28,475 nucleotides of DNA, from IMG/VR virus record IMGVR_UViG_3300007513_000151, positions 1 to 28,475 of that record, one strand, 5' to 3'. Shown piece by piece: positions 21,601 to 28,460 of the stretch. The position numbers were made by a program, and so were the translations under genes. Each line of letters begins with the position of its first letter. Position 1 is the first letter of the stretch. The notes beneath the pieces are model-generated. The model did no database searches. It saw nothing but the letters and a program-made list of their open reading frames with translations, and had not been told where the DNA came from. The DNA is from a virus.

Positions 21601-23560
21601 TAGATTTTACAACATTTTCCACATTTTGAACCATAGAATCCTTTATCCCTTTACCAAAAGCAGATTTAAACCCATCAATAAGTTTATCCCAAAAACCCAT
21701 CTTCTCTACATCTACTGCTAGTTTTTGAAAGGCCGTTTTAGTAGAATTATAGATTTGATCAGATACATTTGCAGCAAACTCTGCAGATTTTAAAGTTTGT
21801 TGTAAGCTTTCACTTGTTCCATCTAAAGTTATTAAAGCGTCTTTTTGGCGTATAGTATCTAGAACTCCTTTTAACTCGGTATTTAGTGTTTTTGAAGCTT
21901 CGGCTGCTCTAGCAAAGGGAGTATCAAAGTCATGAAAAATACCTATAATAGATTTTGCTATACTTAAAAATATAGTAATACCAAAAAATGCACTCATCAG
22001 TTTTCCAGCCATTACTGTGAGAAACTTTAAGGCTCCTGAAAGTACTCCTACTGCAAGACTAGCCTTTTTTACTGCTCTTTCATACTTAGAAATCTTATTT
22101 TTTGCATTATCAGTTGCTCTCCCTGCTTCTCTCCATTGCCTTTTAAGTATTTTTAAAGATAATATAGTACCTCTAAATACCCCATGTTTTTGTATAGCAG
22201 CTCCTACAGTTCTCCAAGCTTGTATTTGAGTAGCCGCAAATATTGAAGCTGATTTCTTCATAGTAAGAAAAGCTCTATTAACTTTACTAGCTGCGCCTGC
22301 AACATTGTGTAATCCTAAAGCTCCCTTTCTTATTTCTATATTAAGTTTTTTGAAAGCTTTTTCTTTCTTTACTAATTCTGCTTCAGAAATACCTTTTAAT
22401 CCCCCAAAGGTTACTACTCCTCCCTGTAAACTACCTCTAGCTTGTTGTAAAGTAGCTCGAGTACTCGCTATAGGGTTTCTACCAAAAGCTGCTCCCCTTG
22501 CAGCTTCAGGTAGTATACCTCTAGCAGTGGAAGCAATCTCGGCTTGAGACATTGCGCCTCTGAATTTGCCCATACGTTTTTCAATCTTAGCAATATTTGT
22601 AGACATCTTTGCTGGTAGAGCTGCCATTTTATTTCCAAATTGTGTAAATGCAGGAAATATTTTACCTACTAAACTTTTTGCTATCATTGCCATTAGTACA
22701 ATAATTAAAGACTTAGATTCAGATAGGAATTTCATAATAGGACCAACTACATCAACCAGTTTAGCACTCATAGTATTTATTAAATCCATAACTGTAGAAG
22801 ATAGTTGTTGAAAATAATTAGGAGGTAATTTATCTGCAATTCCTCCAAATTTATCCTCTAACTGTCCCATAATAGCAGTATTTCGTGCCATTAGTTTTTC
22901 ACTTTCCGTCAATTCGGCAGTTGATTTATTCACTGATTCAGCATAATCTTTATAAACTTTGTCTAGTCGAATAATAACACCAATTTCGTCAAGTATTTCT
23001 GGTTCAGCCTTAACAATACCACGAGTCAAACGATCCATAGTATCAGTCATAGAACGACCCAAAGCAGTAGAGGAATCTACCGCTGCTTTAGTCATTTTTA
23101 CAATTTGTCCAGTACCTAACCCAGCTGTTGTAGCTAAAGCTACACTGGTGGAAGCTTCTTTGAAGTCTAACATGAATTTAGAAGCTTTTTGAACTTGTTT
23201 CGCGATATTCCCCATATCTTTACCGGTCATTTTAGCATATTCTTGCTGACCTTTTATTAATAGAGAAAAGTTGGCTGCTCGTGATAGAGCGTTGAATGCG
23301 GCAGTTAGGGCGAATACCCTTGCTGCGACTTCTGCATAAGCAGGAACCAAGATACCTTGCATACCTTGAGCTTGTTTAGAAAAGTTTTTAGAAGAATTAG
23401 AAGATTGCCTAGAAAGCCCCTTCATATTACGGTCATACTCTCTAGAACTCTTGGAAGCTTTTTGAGTAGACTTATTTAAGGCATCAATCTTCTTTTTAGT
23501 TTGTTTGAGGTTACCTTTATCATCTACCTCAATTACAATTTTTTTCTTTACATCAGCCAT
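18674..23560 (-). CDS. Tail tape measure protein
   Basis: This is a 1628-residue protein, by far the longest gene, at the expected place after the G/G-T chaperones. The N-terminal 65 residues are Lys/Ser-rich and helical (KKKIVIEVDDKGNLKQTKKK). Long Ala-rich helical stretches follow (GILVPAYAEVAARVFALTAA). Hydrophobic, possibly membrane-inserting segments lie at about 283-300 and 501-542 (SLAVGVLSGALKFLTVMAGK). The C-terminus has RAFANGGI, PTLGMVGEGKYNEAVVPLPD, VTVNVSVDANGQSG and a terminal QQRPGGLLSSV, like λ-family tape measures. It sets tail length and is ejected ahead of DNA. At roughly 1.5 Å per residue it predicts a tail of about 240 nm. The ATG follows the T-frame stop with no gap (TAAATG). 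Confidence 0.95.
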   Translation of the reverse strand: MADVKKKIVIEVDDKGNLKQTKKKIDALNKSTQKASKSSREYDRNMKGLSRQSSNSSKNFSKQAQGMQGILVPAYAEVAARVFALTAAFNALSRAANFSLLIKGQQEYAKMTGKDMGNIAKQVQKASKFMLDFKEASTSVALATTAGLGTGQIVKMTKAAVDSSTALGRSMTDTMDRLTRGIVKAEPEILDEIGVIIRLDKVYKDYAESVNKSTAELTESEKLMARNTAIMGQLEDKFGGIADKLPPNYFQQLSSTVMDLINTMSAKLVDVVGPIMKFLSESKSLIIVLMAMIAKSLVGKIFPAFTQFGNKMAALPAKMSTNIAKIEKRMGKFRGAMSQAEIASTARGILPEAARGAAFGRNPIASTRATLQQARGSLQGGVVTFGGLKGISEAELVKKEKAFKKLNIEIRKGALGLHNVAGAASKVNRAFLTMKKSASIFAATQIQAWRTVGAAIQKHGVFRGTILSLKILKRQWREAGRATDNAKNKISKYERAVKKASLAVGVLSGALKFLTVMAGKLMSAFFGITIFLSIAKSIIGIFHDFDTPFARAAEASKTLNTELKGVLDTIRQKDALITLDGTSESLQQTLKSAEFAANVSDQIYNSTKTAFQKLAVDVEKMGFWDKLIDGFKSAFGKGIKDSMVQNVENVVKSIVGMGGGAFMLELMDKEGIAKLLGDPGKLGVAADQNYLYSEQAMNFEKRLERFSLVFAEDEEMRQKLLEQVELMRDEFALTNLSIKDFGETLTKYSKDFKNILESLVKKTPWYDMAKSQKNIVGQWGSGNITNTAALQQINQAGLFKSNYANKHLQKAVNAFQAEGGDTDANANILMKILGSDPAKAFMMITGVDAIKNNLAWAASAEKVAGHQAELNKLKKVGNSTLQKQAQLQRLVLAEELYQKEELYKLNKKNKAFDKGGELEGLEASALREIQLTKDKIAATEAIHVTQLKYRDSLTATTTAMWELEEATRADGEAEGILAWRIDNKIFDERTKRINKYITSLDKTINRTIALANFTYDYNNALDGQRARMDAAQDLALQYSSFAGVKDAGLRNELMGSSVAKGIGTGNYKQKRTGALFSQFPELRSMPGVVSLAFEVEKLRAENLSNEAYVIAERHLLETKYLKAQEDLRDAIWKERAATFGAAMNTIANSFGSAVSGAFNDIFMNKGFDMSKFRTTLAQGFASAGSKLIGDMAQKAVFGNKGFLANMLRPMLGEDWTNTLFPKSELEMAQERTNYLKNLWERGVKILGFSPYTQTEIPSTAGNYGLNWNAGVNEPGVEGALTSPLFGGGWRIGSGATNESGVDSIWRAFGFDQGSGTHRARGNLSGRNKVAEVSEVAAAIESGVLAAEAKGLMIAVAEAQLAQQKKTNEMLEMHLIGPAWGKTTSKGPGSMEETLRGEGRAELLFGNTWLGPAGNEEIGKGVNTNLNLLLEGQKSLEELTTGTSTSLVNIEHNTSESGTLGGFMNALGVMDGGKKLGGVITNSILGSPSIFNKGPGQNKFNNWTGNNSASSQILGMILQSFLPFGSGGIASGGFRAFANGGIANRPTLGMVGEGKYNEAVVPLPDGRAIPVKGGTGNNVTVNVSVDANGQSGVTESTGAGAKELGYLISQAVQSELVDQQRPGGLLSSV

Positions 23561-23962
23561 TTATTGGTTTCCTGTAGTCGGTTTTATCTTGTCTTTTTTA
23601 TTAACGCTTTCCATATATTTAGCGTCAATAATTTTAACTATTTTTAATACTTCTTTTTGGTCTTCAATTTCAAGAATATCCATAATTTCTCGAATACCCG
23701 ACATCTGCTTACCAAAATAAGAACCACTCATGCCGTCCCATTGGTCAGTTAAGTAATTCCAAACCAAAAAAGCAAATTGAATGGTTAATGGGAAATTTGC
23801 TGAGTCTCCCATGTCTTTATCTAATTCAGACCAGTCGACTTCTATACCGTTCTCCTCCATCTGAATCATCATTTCTATACGCTTTTTACGGCTAATACCT
23901 GTACCAACGCCTCGAAAATATTCTTCTATACGGTCTGTCCAGTACTCTAACTGGTCGTCGTA
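23561..23962 (-). CDS. Tail assembly chaperone T domain, made as G-T by -1 frameshift
   Basis: This frame is entered by a -1 shift at AAATTTT (23968-23962) near the end of the G gene. It then reads YDDQLEYWTDRIEEYFRGVG and TGISRKKRIEMMIQMEENGI to a stop just before the tape measure gene, 133 residues in all. The fusion would be about 277 residues (144 from G plus 133). An ATG pair at 23872 could start a 103-residue protein, but it has no AGGAG-like RBS, and upstream codons in the same frame are open back into G. That argues for frameshifting. The G-T product bridges tape measure and tube subunits during assembly and is absent from the mature tail in λ. Confidence 0.88.
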   Translation of the reverse strand, partial: YDDQLEYWTDRIEEYFRGVGTGISRKKRIEMMIQMEENGIEVDWSELDKDMGDSANFPLTIQFAFLVWNYLTDQWDGMSGSYFGKQMSGIREIMDILEIEDQKEVLKIVKIIDAKYMESVNKKDKIKPTTGNQ

Positions 23963-23968
23963 AAATTT
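23939..23968 (-). promoter_or_regulatory. Programmed -1 ribosomal frameshift signal
   Basis: The slippery heptamer A AAT TTT (23968-23962) fits X XXY YYZ in the G reading frame. After a 7-nt spacer comes CCAGT-TAGAGT-ACTGG (23954-23939), a perfect 5-bp stem with a 6-nt loop. The zero-frame TAG stop is inside the loop. This has the layout of a phage G/G-T frameshift signal with a stimulatory hairpin. Confidence 0.88.
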
Positions 23969-24393
23969 GCTAAATCACCTACTGTATCTGTAAGCCACGC
24001 ATCAAAATCATTAGAATTCTCCATTAAAATTCGAGCATTTTCTAAACTATAGGGTAGAGTTGCTTCCATATCAGTCAATTTATCCTCATCTATAGGGATA
24101 ATTTGAGCTAAATATTTCATTTTTAATCCTGACCATCCTTTGATGACTGCTTTACAATATTCTTTGAGGAAGATTTCTTCGTTTAAATCTTCTTCAGGCT
24201 GTCTAGTTCTACGATTAATTTTTGTAGATACTGCCTTTTTACGAAGTTTTAGCATTTCCTCTCTTGCTAAATAAGTTACATTAACCTTAAACCCATCATA
24301 ACCAGGAAAGTCAATAGTAGCTGTCTTACTTGGAGTTAGTAAATCAGATAAATTCTGAAATGACGCTCCACTCGGGGTAGTTGTTTCTGTCAT
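23947..24393 (-). CDS. Tail assembly chaperone G
   Basis: This is a 148-residue, mostly helical protein between the major tail gene and the tape measure gene, the fixed place of λ-type G chaperones. Residues 25-45 form a beta pair (KTATIDFPGYDGFKVNVTYL). Basic and acidic helices follow (REEMLKLRKKAVSTKINRRT, EEIFLKEYCKAVIKGW). It ends DTVGDLANFTTTS at a TAG stop. Ribosomes that slip four codons before that stop continue into the T frame. The protein coats the tape measure during tube polymerisation. The RBS is weak (AAAGGT, 10 bases from the ATG) and it follows an intrinsic terminator, both consistent with lower expression than the tube protein. Confidence 0.85.
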   Translation of the reverse strand: MTETTTPSGASFQNLSDLLTPSKTATIDFPGYDGFKVNVTYLAREEMLKLRKKAVSTKINRRTRQPEEDLNEEIFLKEYCKAVIKGWSGLKMKYLAQIIPIDEDKLTDMEATLPYSLENARILMENSNDFDAWLTDTVGDLANFTTTS

Positions 24394-24419
24394 AATAATA
24401 TTACCTTTTGTTATAAAAT

Positions 24420-24455
24420 TTAAAAAATAGCGGGGTACATGAGATACCCCACTAT
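24420..24455 (-). terminator. Intrinsic terminator after the major tail protein gene
   Basis: Reading with the genes, ATAGTGGGGTA (24455-24445) pairs with TACCCCGCTAT (24437-24427) over a 7-nt loop, an 11-bp stem with one G-T pair. It overlaps and runs into TTTTTT (24427-24422). It begins 11 bases after the tube gene stop. Partial read-through would lower expression of the chaperones and tape measure relative to the tube. Confidence 0.92.
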
Positions 24456-24466
24456 ATAAAACTACG

Positions 24467-25606
24467 TTATACGGTAGTTAAACCTGTATAAACAATTGTA
24501 GCTTCGTCGTTTCCTGAACCAAAACCGTCTTCTAATGCTGTCCAATTAATAGTAACTCCCATAACGTCAGCTGTATCTAAAGATGGTAACTCTAGATGAG
24601 CTTTCGGCATAGTAAACAATACTTTTGGAGCTGAAGCTCCGCCAATACTTAAAGCAATATTAAAAACATTAGTAATAGTATCAGGGTCTGCAGCATTAAT
24701 ATCCGCTAGGATATCGTCATACATAACCTTGGTACTTAAAGCAGCAGTATCTAGGTAAGCAGTAAAGTTACCTGAAACGGCTCTTGTGCCAGTTTGGTGG
24801 CCAATTGGAACATTAATTCTACCTAAAGATTCTGGCGTCACATATGAGATACCATTATCAATAGTTACATTACCACCAGTGAGTGCAAAGGTGTATGTTT
24901 TAGAGCTGCCTGAAATACTAGATGTTAGTGTAACAGTGCTTAGTCTATTTAGAATAAAGTCCGCGGTTGCTGGGGCAAGTGCGTATCCGTCTGTAGCGTG
25001 ATCCGATGTTTCAGGTGTAGCTGATTGAGCTACAGCATCAATTGCTTCTGCATAGCCTGACCATGTAATCTGTGCAATACCATCAACATCAAAATCCATT
25101 GATGCTGAATTTACACACATATTTTTTAGTCTATAATTAGTACTAGAATCAGAGAAAACAAACCAACCAGTTAATTTTAATAACTGATTTTTATTTGATT
25201 CTTCTAAATCAACAGTACATTCCGTAGCAGTAGATGTAATACCACCAGTACCTACATTGTCCGTTTTAACACCAGATACTAACGCGTTCCATAGTATTTT
25301 TTCAGTCATACCATGAAGGTCAGTACTTAGGTCGTCAATTCTAGGACGCATATAAGTAGTGAAACTCCAATCTACGGGCTCAATTGATGTATTAAAAATC
25401 GCTTGACCACGTTTTGGAGATGCACCTGCTTCGTTCAACGTTACGTTTTGCGTACCCGTTGCTTGTGAGAATGAGAATCCGTCTAAAACAGGAATCTCAA
25501 ACGTATTCGCCTCACTAGGCTCCCTTCCAGCACCGTCCCATGCGGTGGCTGTAGAAGCTTGGTAAGATAGAATAACTGTTGCATTTCTGCTTAATGAAAG
25601 TGCCAT
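24467..25606 (-). CDS. Major tail tube protein
   Basis: This is a 379-residue protein beginning MALSLSRNATVILSYQAST. It contains FEIPVLDGFSFSQATGTQNV, NEAGASPKRGQAIFNTSIEP followed by VDWSFTTYMRP, FDVDGIAQITWSGYAEAI, VSGNFTAYLDTAAL and a C-terminal FTMPKAHLELP...VTINWTALEDGFGSGNDE. The all-beta composition and the 'DWSFTTYM(R)P' and 'SGxFTAYLD' strands are typical of tube subunits of long-tailed phages. It is preceded by a very strong AAGGAG site in a purine-rich leader and followed at once by a terminator, as expected for a protein needed in the highest copy number. It is larger than λ V (246 residues). Confidence 0.85.
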   Translation of the reverse strand: MALSLSRNATVILSYQASTATAWDGAGREPSEANTFEIPVLDGFSFSQATGTQNVTLNEAGASPKRGQAIFNTSIEPVDWSFTTYMRPRIDDLSTDLHGMTEKILWNALVSGVKTDNVGTGGITSTATECTVDLEESNKNQLLKLTGWFVFSDSSTNYRLKNMCVNSASMDFDVDGIAQITWSGYAEAIDAVAQSATPETSDHATDGYALAPATADFILNRLSTVTLTSSISGSSKTYTFALTGGNVTIDNGISYVTPESLGRINVPIGHQTGTRAVSGNFTAYLDTAALSTKVMYDDILADINAADPDTITNVFNIALSIGGASAPKVLFTMPKAHLELPSLDTADVMGVTINWTALEDGFGSGNDEATIVYTGLTTV

Positions 25607-25666
25607 AAAGGTCTCCTTCTTCTCTTCTTGCCATTGTAATAATTTTGACTATTGTCTGTTATTACG
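25607..25666 (-). promoter_or_regulatory. Leader of major tail gene with strong purine-rich RBS
   Basis: The 60-base gap holds AAGAAGAGAAGAAGGAGACC directly before the ATG, so the Shine-Dalgarno AAGGAG is embedded in a purine run. Upstream, GTAATAA and TTATTAC form a 7-bp inverted repeat with a 16-nt loop. I see no convincing promoter hexamers in the gap. Confidence 0.6.
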
Positions 25667-26122
25667 TTAGGCTACTTGATACCTGACTTCGCAGGTTATT
25701 TCACCAACCCCATACGGTGCCAATAAGCCTTCATCCGTAGCGATTGATAAAACTGTTAGTTGTTCAGTTGTTTTGCCAGTATCATATGTTAAGGTCTGGT
25801 CTCTATCCAACTGATTTTCAATTTCGTATAGAACTTTTTCAAGTTCATCTAATGGCTCTTCGCCATGTACATAGGCTCTAATATTAATGCCTAAATGCCC
25901 CCACTTAAATCCCCCAGGGTGGTATTCTCTTACTTCATTGCCAGGAACTACACTAACAAAAGGGAAGTCGTTCACTTCATCCCAAAATATAAGTTTGTTA
26001 GTTACATTTTCAGCTAAGTCTACCGAATAATTAGTAGTAGTACTACCTATACTACCACCATCTATCTTTTTTAATTCTGTAATAATAGCATTAGTAATTG
26101 CTGAACGGGCTTTTGCTGCCAT
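25667..26122 (-). CDS. Tail terminator protein
   Basis: This is a 151-residue alpha/beta protein. An N-terminal helix (RSAITNAIITELKKID) is followed by strands FPFVSVVPGNEVREYHPGGF and LGINIRAYVHGEE, then a helix LDELEKVLYEIENQLDR and a final strand pair (LSIATDEGLLAPYGVGEITC, then EVRYQV). This resembles λ U/T5-type tail terminators. The gene lies directly before the major tail protein gene, the normal place. The protein caps the tube end, stops polymerisation and joins the tail to the head. Its start overlaps the upstream stop as TAATG, with AAGGAG inside the last upstream codons. Confidence 0.8.
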   Translation of the reverse strand: MAAKARSAITNAIITELKKIDGGSIGSTTTNYSVDLAENVTNKLIFWDEVNDFPFVSVVPGNEVREYHPGGFKWGHLGINIRAYVHGEEPLDELEKVLYEIENQLDRDQTLTYDTGKTTEQLTVLSIATDEGLLAPYGVGEITCEVRYQVA

Positions 26123-27420
26123 TATACTCTCCTTACTCTAATTCCTAATTTATGGCTTAAGGTTTCTCTCGCGATTTCTCGTATAGAAGCCGCAATTAAT
26201 TTTCGTGGGTCTCTTCTAAGTGACCCTTGTGCAAATCCTCTCTCAAAAGTTTGGTACGGTGCTTTCATATAAGTATAGTATGCCGTTAAAGCGCCTTGTC
26301 TAGATTGAGTAACTTTTTCTACAGCAACGGATTCTGCAAATCTTCCTGTCCTATACACCAACGCCCCTCCTTTGCCCATATTATCCGCCACTTGCTGTTT
26401 AATCTGTGCGTTAAGTAAATTTTCTATATTTAATGTGGAAGTAAATTGCCCTCCTGAAGTTCGTAAAGTTCTAGAAGGAGGTACGGGCGTTTTACCTACT
26501 TTTTCTTTTTTTCTATTTTTATAAGTAGTTGAAACAGAAGTAGTTTTTCTTAAGGATTTTTTACCTTTTTCTAAAATGGCAGCAGTCAAAGCTTGGTCTA
26601 CCCATTTCATAGTAGAAGGACTTGAATCGTATTCTAAAGCTATGTCTTCTAATAACTTTATTACACGGCCATTCTTCCCTAAATCTTTCTGCTCCTCAAC
26701 TGATTTTCTAGTATTATCATCAATATCTCCAAGTTTTATATGAGCTGTAAAAGTTCCTTTAAACTGACCATCTATATCGTAAAATTTTCTAGCATCTAAA
26801 TTTAGTTTAAATCCTTTTAAAGTATTAACGGTACGTAGTCGCCCAAGAATTTTATTCTTACCACCACGAGTCATATCAGGATGATTAAACCCAGAAAATA
26901 TGGCTCCTAGTACAGGATAAGCAGCCTTGGAGTAAGCATGCCCTTCCCCGTGCTCCATAACTAAAGCCCTACTTAGACGTCTGCCAGTTCGATAAGTACC
27001 TCCCTTCTTACTTTTTCCGCCTCTAGGTACATTACTATTTCTTGTGTTTCCAATTATATTTTTAAATCTAGTTTGAAAACGTGAAGACATAGCAGTCTTC
27101 CAACGATTAAATAATTTGTACCTATTTACTTCTGTAGACTTACTTCCAGCAGTAGTAAAAATAGTTTTACCAAATCTATTAGCCTTTATAAGAAATTTAC
27201 CTGCACTAACTTGTTTCATCATATCATCTACGATAAAATCGTACATGTCATCTAAAACTGAATCTCCTTCAGGTATGTTGTATTCTTTAGATAAAACTCC
27301 TTTTATTGTAGCTTCATGAAATTCTAATTCTTGTTCTTGCTTATCTAATTCACTAGCAACACTATCTATGATAGTTTGCTTCATTTTTCTAATGGCTTTG
27401 CTTAACGCTGGATTGCTCAT
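26122..27420 (-). CDS. Large neck / tail-completion protein candidate
   Basis: This is a 432-residue, very basic protein between the connector and the tail terminator, where HK97 gp10/λ Z-type neck proteins are found. Those are much shorter (about 110-190 residues). The last 100 residues (YRTGRFAESVAVEKVTQSRQ, LTAYYTYMKAPYQTFERGF, RDPRKLIAASIREIARETL) resemble such tail-completion proteins, with RTGRFAxSV as the best motif. Residues 1-300 are helical and Lys/Arg-rich (NRGG-like patches such as RGGKSKKGGTYRTGRRLSRA) and I do not recognise them. They could bind DNA or hold assembly functions. Start overlaps the connector stop (TAATG). Confidence 0.55.
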   Translation of the reverse strand: MSNPALSKAIRKMKQTIIDSVASELDKQEQELEFHEATIKGVLSKEYNIPEGDSVLDDMYDFIVDDMMKQVSAGKFLIKANRFGKTIFTTAGSKSTEVNRYKLFNRWKTAMSSRFQTRFKNIIGNTRNSNVPRGGKSKKGGTYRTGRRLSRALVMEHGEGHAYSKAAYPVLGAIFSGFNHPDMTRGGKNKILGRLRTVNTLKGFKLNLDARKFYDIDGQFKGTFTAHIKLGDIDDNTRKSVEEQKDLGKNGRVIKLLEDIALEYDSSPSTMKWVDQALTAAILEKGKKSLRKTTSVSTTYKNRKKEKVGKTPVPPSRTLRTSGGQFTSTLNIENLLNAQIKQQVADNMGKGGALVYRTGRFAESVAVEKVTQSRQGALTAYYTYMKAPYQTFERGFAQGSLRRDPRKLIAASIREIARETLSHKLGIRVRRV

Positions 27421-28439
27421 TAGCTAATGTGCCTATAATGCTCCAAGATACGTTTTATGTGTGGAGGGAATTCCGAGTGGAGGGTCTGAGTCTTTGTTAC
27501 ATTCTTTATCTCAGAACCTGGCATTGATTTAGCTGGAGTCGCTTCTTTCTTTAAGTAATATGTTATTAAATCATATACTGCTAACCTTAAATCTCCTGGA
27601 ACAGAAGAGTATCCACCTTTATACACCAGCTTAACTGATTTAGTACCTGAAGGAAAAGCTACTCTAGTACGAGTAATCTCTTGACCATCAGCATCTAACT
27701 CATAATCCCTGTCCGCAGTCCAGTATTCACCAGCTGCTTCACAAGTTGCTTGAGTAGTATAAGAAGTATTGCTACATTCACCAGTCCATCTTTCGGCAGT
27801 GAAAGTCCAATTGTCTCCTGTTGTATGAGTGTTAGTCGTAGCAAAGGTTATTGCAACGTCTCCCTCTAAAATTTGACTAGAGCCTGTTATTCCAACGCTA
27901 GTTGCCTTCCAATTTGAACCACCATCCCTTGACCATTTAAACGTGTCTGGAGTTCCTTGACTATCAATTTGTACTTTATAACTACGCCCTACTTCACCTG
28001 ACGACGTATTTGCGTTGTAACCAGTGATTGTTAGGTCGTTTTGTCCCGAACCCGTAAAGGTATCGTTATTAATACAAGCTGCTTCAGTAGTCTTGCTTGA
28101 AAGGGTACATTGAGGAGTACCAGAACTCAATAGATAGTAATTGTTACTATCTGCGAGGTTTAATTCGACGGTTTGTTTATCCGTCTTTGAGCTATCACGC
28201 TCATATAATTGTATAACTTCCGCAATAGGAAGTTCTAACGGAAATATAGAAGTTTCGCCTTTGACTATATCAAAGTACTCCGTCTTTTCCGTACTATAGT
28301 AGTCGATAAAAGTACGACCACAATAGGTTTTTATAAGTGTACTAACTTGGGACTTTAAATTATTTATAGCCGAGTCTCGTGTGTTACTATTTATTCCTGC
28401 GTATGTTTTATAATCACTTACTGTAACTAAATCTGCCAT
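27420..28439 (-). CDS. Head-tail connector (HK97 gp6-like) with large insert
   Basis: This is a 339-residue protein. Residues 1-104 (VTVSDYKTYAGINSNTRDSA, LKSQVSTLIKTYCGRTF, FPLELPIAEVIQLYE) and 243-339 (DRDYELDADGQEI, FPSGTKSVKLVYKGGYSSVP, GDLRLAVYDLITYYLKKEAT) make up a typical gp6-like connector of about 200 residues. This is the ring under the portal that helps close the head. Residues about 105-243 are an extra block in the usual place of a short loop. The block contains a two-cysteine module, a TPDTFKWSRDGGSNW-type domain and a second two-cysteine module. The frame is intact. The RBS is weak (GGGAATAAAGAATG). Confidence 0.8.
   Translation of the reverse strand: MADLVTVSDYKTYAGINSNTRDSAINNLKSQVSTLIKTYCGRTFIDYYSTEKTEYFDIVKGETSIFPLELPIAEVIQLYERDSSKTDKQTVELNLADSNNYYLLSSGTPQCTLSSKTTEAACINNDTFTGSGQNDLTITGYNANTSSGEVGRSYKVQIDSQGTPDTFKWSRDGGSNWKATSVGITGSSQILEGDVAITFATTNTHTTGDNWTFTAERWTGECSNTSYTTQATCEAAGEYWTADRDYELDADGQEITRTRVAFPSGTKSVKLVYKGGYSSVPGDLRLAVYDLITYYLKKEATPAKSMPGSEIKNVTKTQTLHSEFPPHIKRILEHYRHIS
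27714..27791 (-). repeat. Two-cysteine module, second copy in connector
   Basis: The module encodes CSNTSYTTQATCEAAGEYW (C222, C233, W240), an exact C-x10-C-x6-W. Bases 27736-27782 match the L and J copies at about 39 of 47 positions each. Confidence 0.85.
27795..27992 (-). repeat. TPDTFKW-type domain inserted in connector
   Basis: This codes for residues 150-215 (SYKVQIDSQGTPDTFKWSRD, then GGSNWKATSVGITGSSQILE and THTTGDNWTFTA). It reads as a compact beta domain sandwiched between the two cysteine modules. I recall similar segments in other phage proteins; a profile search is needed to confirm. Confidence 0.7.
28050..28118 (-). repeat. Two-cysteine module, first copy in connector (diverged)
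   Basis: The module encodes CTLSSKTTEAACINNDTFTG (C111, C122). The C-x10-C spacing is kept but the Trp is replaced by Phe at 128. Confidence 0.65.
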
Positions 28440-28460
28440 TCTTTATTCCCAAATACTTGT

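Noticed and set aside
23561-23872. Independent 103-residue gene starting at 23872
   Set aside because: No ribosome binding site precedes its ATG, the frame is open for 30 more codons upstream into a canonical T-domain sequence, and a frameshift signal is present at the right spot.
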